From positions 868,001-932,000 of the forward strand of contig JALJCQ010000009.1 of assembly GCA_023091665.1 (NCBI GenBank): a DNA stretch of 64,000 nucleotides. The letters are read 5' to 3'. The stretch is from Pythium myriotylum. Taxonomy: Eukaryota; Oomycota; Peronosporomycetes; Pythiales; Pythiaceae. The notes under the pieces were generated by a model. That model did no database searches and was not told where the DNA came from. It saw nothing but the letters and a program-made list of their open reading frames with translations. The translations under genes were made by a program, and so were the position numbers. Below are positions 60,251-64,000 of the stretch, one piece after another; the stretch's first letter is position 1; every line of letters begins with the position of its first letter.

Positions 60251-62680
60251 AGTCCTCCATCCAATGTGCCGGGAAGGCCGTACACCGGCCTCTTCCCCCT
60301 ACTAGCGAACGATCTACGTCCGTGGTGGCCAACATAAGAGTGCCCCATCGATTTTTTCAAAGTGCATACCCGCTTTGTGTCAAATTATTAGAATTCACTA
60401 CTGAATTCATTTGACTCCACCTGAAGCATCCTAACCGAAACTATGCTTGAAGCAGGTACGAAGTGTGTTACCTGCGTGATAGCTGCTTTGAACTTTCAAA
60501 AACATGCTCATTGACCATTGATCTAAAGAAACCTTGGATTGTCCGTCAGAGACCGTGCATTCATGAAAACTAAGCTGTTCTCAAGCAGATCTCAAGTTAT
60601 TAATAAGGCAGTGTACGTGAGCCACGCTAGAGACGCTCAAGACGAGTCGTGCCTTATGGGCAACTCAGCTTCACATTTTGGTTGCTACGTTTGTAGAATA
60701 TGTCGTTTGTTTAATCGCTTGTCCATCCTCTTTGCTGTGGCAAAGACTAATTTCCTTTCGATAACTCGAAGCACGAAACGGATCGCAATCTATCGAAGTC
60801 CGTAATAACGCAGAAGACGACGATCGTCTCCAAAGCATCCTGACGTCGAGATGCTCTACTTCGCAGTGTTTTCGAGCTTTTAAACGCGACGAGGAACATT
60901 TCTGTCCGATTATAAATCTCGACTTGTTTCTTGGGAAGCAGTGACAATCAAGTCGAGTTCAGATTCCTTGCAAAATCTTACTATCTCGTCTGTCCTGACG
61001 CCATCGCAACCATGTCGCTCTCCTCGTCGACGATCTGCCAAAGAGCAAAAACCTCCTCGCCTATAACTCTCACAGATGAAGGCATGGCTGTCCCATGCAA
61101 AACCACGCTTCACTTCTGGCGGCGCTCGCGCAGCTCAAAAACGATAAAAGAGAGCAACATCAGCATGGACGGGAAGCGTTGTCGCACGCCAAAGATACGG
61201 TCATAGCGGGCTTCGCGGCGTCGGCAGGTGGCCCGATCTTCCCGAACTTGTGCTCTTGGCGCATGGATTCCAAATGAGGCAGAATTGGCGAGGCAAACAG
61301 TGAACGTGGCTCGTGATGCCACATTCCGATCGACGGACCATGCCAGCCACAATATCCTCAGATCATCTGGAGGCTCTCGCGAAAGTAATGGCAGCGCCCA
61401 CGAATCTTCTGACACAACCGAAGTGAATTGAACTGATAGTGTATGGGTTTTCACCGCCAACCTAGCAGTAAACTCATGTCACACGAGTGGACACCTGCGT
61501 GTTTCGAAAGGCTAGATCAGGTCGGATAATCGAGGAGAAGACAAAAGCGAGACAGGAATCCACTGCTGTCTACATACCGTACCCGATCTGTCGAAGTGTT
61601 TGACACTTCTCTCCGTTCGATGAACTCGTAGGGCTTGGCATTCACTCCGAGTGACGGGCTTCTCTTTATCACCGATCCTGGTGTTTCCCTGTGTGTTCCT
61701 CGTCATCTTTTCCAATAAACTCTTGTATGATTGGTCTCTCCGTTTGATCGGCTGCTAAAAGTGATCGTCAGTTGACCGTTCGTGCGACATTGTCGCTTTG
61801 GGAAGAAAACTTCGCACTCACGACTGCACTTTTGCCTCCCAAGCCGCTCTCTACGGCTTCCTCTGTCTCTCTCGAGCGCTGACGCAACCGAAACGTGACG
61901 TCGTGATCGTGTTGAAGTTGAAGCTTTCGTCCGGTTGACTCAACCAAGGAGCGGCTGCGCGATCGCTCGGATTCCATGCATGATGCGATAAGAACAGTGC
62001 GATGGGTAGTGTATTAATGTCCTTGCGTCCGAGGTCAAGAAGGTTTTTGTACTGTACAGTAGTGAGAAGTGTACACTACGTCGCTCTGGCACTATTAGTG
62101 GATCCTGTACGTAGTGTGAGCAAGCTGAGACGGAAGAGAGAATCTTTGACTGGCCTGTCCACTCGAGATTTGTCGAGTGTGAGTTGGCTCGCACAATCAG
62201 CCATCGCCGTCATCCATGTTGGTACTGTAGCTTCTTCAGTGTATTGACTCCGTGTTCAGTACAGTGTACTGTACTATACACTCCTGCTGGTCAGCTGCAG
62301 GACTGGACACCACGTCTCACACAGTCTCTTGCGTCATCCCGATAGTTCATTTGTCAAGCGTGATCTGGTCCGCTGTTGTTCGAAAAGGTTGTCAAGCCAA
62401 TCAGCTTCGAGTGTACCTATGGTAAACTTCAAGTGATGACGGTTGAAGTACTGCCATGTCCATGAGCTGGATGCTGCGATTGTGTAGTCGGTGGCAGCCC
62501 ACGTAATGCTGTCGCTCGTGTCGCACCCTGGAAATACATCGGAAGTCTCGTTTGACAGCGACCCGAGAAAGAATTACAGTCAGCAGTACACAGTACATCT
62601 CAACTCGATCCCCGTACCTCTTCTCTCATTCTCGAATCCTCCGTCTCCAAAAGACTCGTCCAAGTTCCTGGCCTTCGACC
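60251..62680. other. Long intergenic region, about 2.4 kb
   Basis: No supported gene. A reverse frame at 60910-61113 contains DEIVRFCKESELDLIVTA, loosely like the N-domain of phosphoribosylamine-glycine ligase, but it is isolated. GTACAGTGTACTGTACT-like inverted motifs lie near 62049-62058 and 62257-62275. The aquaporin promoter element CTCATTCTCG is at 62625-62634, about 50 bp before its ATG. Confidence 0.45.
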
Positions 62681-63571
62681 ATGGCTGAACGCACATCCGA
62701 AGACTACCGCGCGCTTGAAGCAGCCGAGAAGAACTGGGTCTCAGGAGAGACCGAGCAAGAGGAACACCCGGTTGGCCCACCAAAGTTGCCTTTTGCCATC
62801 AAAAGTTTGCACGCGCGCGAGTGCCTCTCGGAATTCCTCAGCACCCTCATCTACATCGCGTTTGGACTCGGTGTGAATGCTCAATACGTCCTCTCGAAGG
62901 CTGCTGCTGGTGACTACACCAGCGTCACCATCGCATGGGGTGTTGGCGTCATGATGGCTATGCACGTCGGTGGAGGTGTTAGCCACAGCCACCTCAACCC
63001 TGCAATCACCATTGCCCTCGCCGTTTTCGGCGTGTTCCCGTGGCGTAAGGTGCCGGGCTACGTGGTTTCTCAGGTCCTCGGTGCGTTTGTCGGCTCGCTT
63101 ATGATCTACACAATGTACTACCAGTTCATCCACCTCGGAGATCCGCACAAGACTGCTGCTACGTCGATCATTTTCCACACTCATCCCAACCAGTACATCA
63201 ACCACAACGGCGCTTTCCTGACTGAGATGTTTGCAACGATGATCTTCCTCATCTGCCTTCTCTCGCTAGTTGACGAGAAGAACCGCCCGACTGTCGTGCC
63301 AAGCTTCCCAGCGTGCACGGGCATCCTAGTTGTCGGCATTGGCATGTGCTTCTCTCTCGGATCCTCTGCCGCCCTTAACCCAGCGCGTGATTTCGGTCCT
63401 CGCGTCATGCTAGCGATGGTCGGCTATGACGGCATCTTCAGCGCCAACAACACCTACTTTTGGATTCCTATCGTCGCGCCGATCATTGGTGCGATCTTGG
63501 GATGCGCTATCTACCTCCTCTTCATCATGGCCCACCACCCGGACAAGGTTATCAAGCACGGATTCTACTAA
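62681..63571 (+). CDS. Aquaglyceroporin (MIP family)
   Basis: 296 residues from ATG 62681. Six hydrophobic segments and two pore loops. The first NPA motif is HLNPAIT with N106, the second is LNPARDFGPR with N233. The Asp after the second NPAR (D237) is the mark of glycerol-conducting channels (GlpF type) as opposed to water-only aquaporins. The soluble N-terminus (about 40 residues) is acidic and the C-terminus short. Expected to pass glycerol, water or small solutes in a cell membrane. Length is normal for the family. An upstream open frame is not needed. Confidence 0.93.
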   Translation: MAERTSEDYRALEAAEKNWVSGETEQEEHPVGPPKLPFAIKSLHARECLSEFLSTLIYIAFGLGVNAQYVLSKAAAGDYTSVTIAWGVGVMMAMHVGGGVSHSHLNPAITIALAVFGVFPWRKVPGYVVSQVLGAFVGSLMIYTMYYQFIHLGDPHKTAATSIIFHTHPNQYINHNGAFLTEMFATMIFLICLLSLVDEKNRPTVVPSFPACTGILVVGIGMCFSLGSSAALNPARDFGPRVMLAMVGYDGIFSANNTYFWIPIVAPIIGAILGCAIYLLFIMAHHPDKVIKHGFY

Positions 63572-63688
63572 TCGCCATGTCTTGGCGATCCTCGATGCGT
63601 TGTCAATTGTGCATGTTGGTGATATTAAGTGCGGATGTTAGCATCGTGGTTCATAAACAAACAAAGACAAACACGCATTGTGAATGCC

Positions 63689-64000
63689 TCAGACAACCAC
63701 TGGCTTCGCGTTCGTCCTGTAGTGACGCGGCGAGCCCCCGTATCCCGGGAGCGTGTCAACGGGTCCAATGTCGCACGTGCCTTTCTTGTAGCTCTTGACA
63801 TGCGTCGCCATTTGAGCAACCGTGCAGAGTGAGCAAAACGCTGACGCGAGTCCGTCTTCGAGTGCTGATCCAGGGATCTGGAACAACTCGCGAATACGAC
63901 CGCGTAACGACCACGTGATGAAGATCAGCACAACTCCTGAGATCGATCCCAGAAACGTGCACGAGCTAGCAATGAGCGAGAACGCAGATCCAGTGAGCAC
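63689..64000 (-). CDS. PLAC8-family membrane protein, copy 4, cut by window edge
   Basis: The last 103 residues of a reverse-strand gene; its 5' part lies beyond base 64000. It shows a hydrophobic helix (CTFLGSISGVVLIFITWSLR), then RGRIRELFQIPGS, a Cys cluster reduced to FCSLCTVAQMATHVK, and TCDIGPVDTLPGYGG. The first Cys pair of the cluster (CCGD in copy 3) is replaced by ALEDG, so metal- or disulfide-linked functions may be changed. It ends 117 bp after the aquaporin stop, converging with it. Confidence 0.8.
   Translation of the reverse strand: MLTGSAFSLIASSCTFLGSISGVVLIFITWSLRGRIRELFQIPGSALEDGLASAFCSLCTVAQMATHVKSYKKGTCDIGPVDTLPGYGGSPRHYRTNAKPVVV

Noticed and set aside
1..64000. tRNA, rRNA and CRISPR arrays
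   Set aside because: None seen by eye on either strand; a covariance-model scan was not possible here.

Overview
The window is nuclear eukaryotic DNA, most probably from an oomycete of the Pythium/Phytophthora group. This is inferred from several things together: mostly intronless compact genes, short GT-AG introns (95 and 87 bp) in the only spliced genes, oomycete-type core promoters (a GCTCATTTCCCATCT element 48 bp before one ATG), secreted cystatin-like proteins of the EPIC type, and small multicopy PLAC8 membrane proteins. No tRNA, rRNA, CRISPR or bacterial features were seen. Genus and species cannot be fixed from the sequence alone.

Left part (1-24 kb), mainly housekeeping genes: the 5' end of a prolidase (off the left edge), a PLAC8 protein, a very large protein joining an XPG/Asteroid-like nuclease fold to a DEAH-box RNA helicase, three copies of a MINPP-type histidine acid phosphatase, guanine deaminase, and a 1679-residue coiled-coil protein with a C-terminal EF-hand. 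Two of the phosphatase genes lie head-in in a 1929-bp inverted repeat that looks base-perfect, with a 240-bp centre. The third copy is a mosaic of identical and diverged tracts.

Middle part (24-50.5 kb): a gene array of one family. Thirteen apparently intact genes and one decayed copy encode an endonuclease/exonuclease/phosphatase (EEP; DNase I/sphingomyelinase-type) domain. In ten it is followed by a jacalin-like lectin domain, and in three by a Ser/Thr/Pro-rich linker and a hydrophobic C-terminal tail. The array shows an 874-bp gene-conversion tract, a duplicated divergent gene pair, a 35-base poly-C run in front of one ATG, RNase H relics of retroelements, and hairpin pairs that abut each other. 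None of the 13 proteins has a recognisable signal peptide, although four cysteines are conserved.

Right part (50.5-64 kb): three more PLAC8 genes (one with an in-frame stop, one cut by the right edge), three tandem cystatin-like genes of which the last has lost the inhibitory motif, a secreted cysteine-rich repeat protein, an alpha/beta hydrolase, decayed RNase H sequences, about 2.4 kb without a clear gene, and an aquaglyceroporin.

How it fits together: if exported, the EEP-lectin proteins, cystatin-like inhibitors, cysteine-rich protein and MINPP phosphatase would form a surface/extracellular set (nucleic acid, phospholipid or inositol phosphate breakdown, glycan binding, protease inhibition). 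Their clustering and active copy-number change fit an accessory, environment-facing region set between housekeeping genes. This last point is inference.
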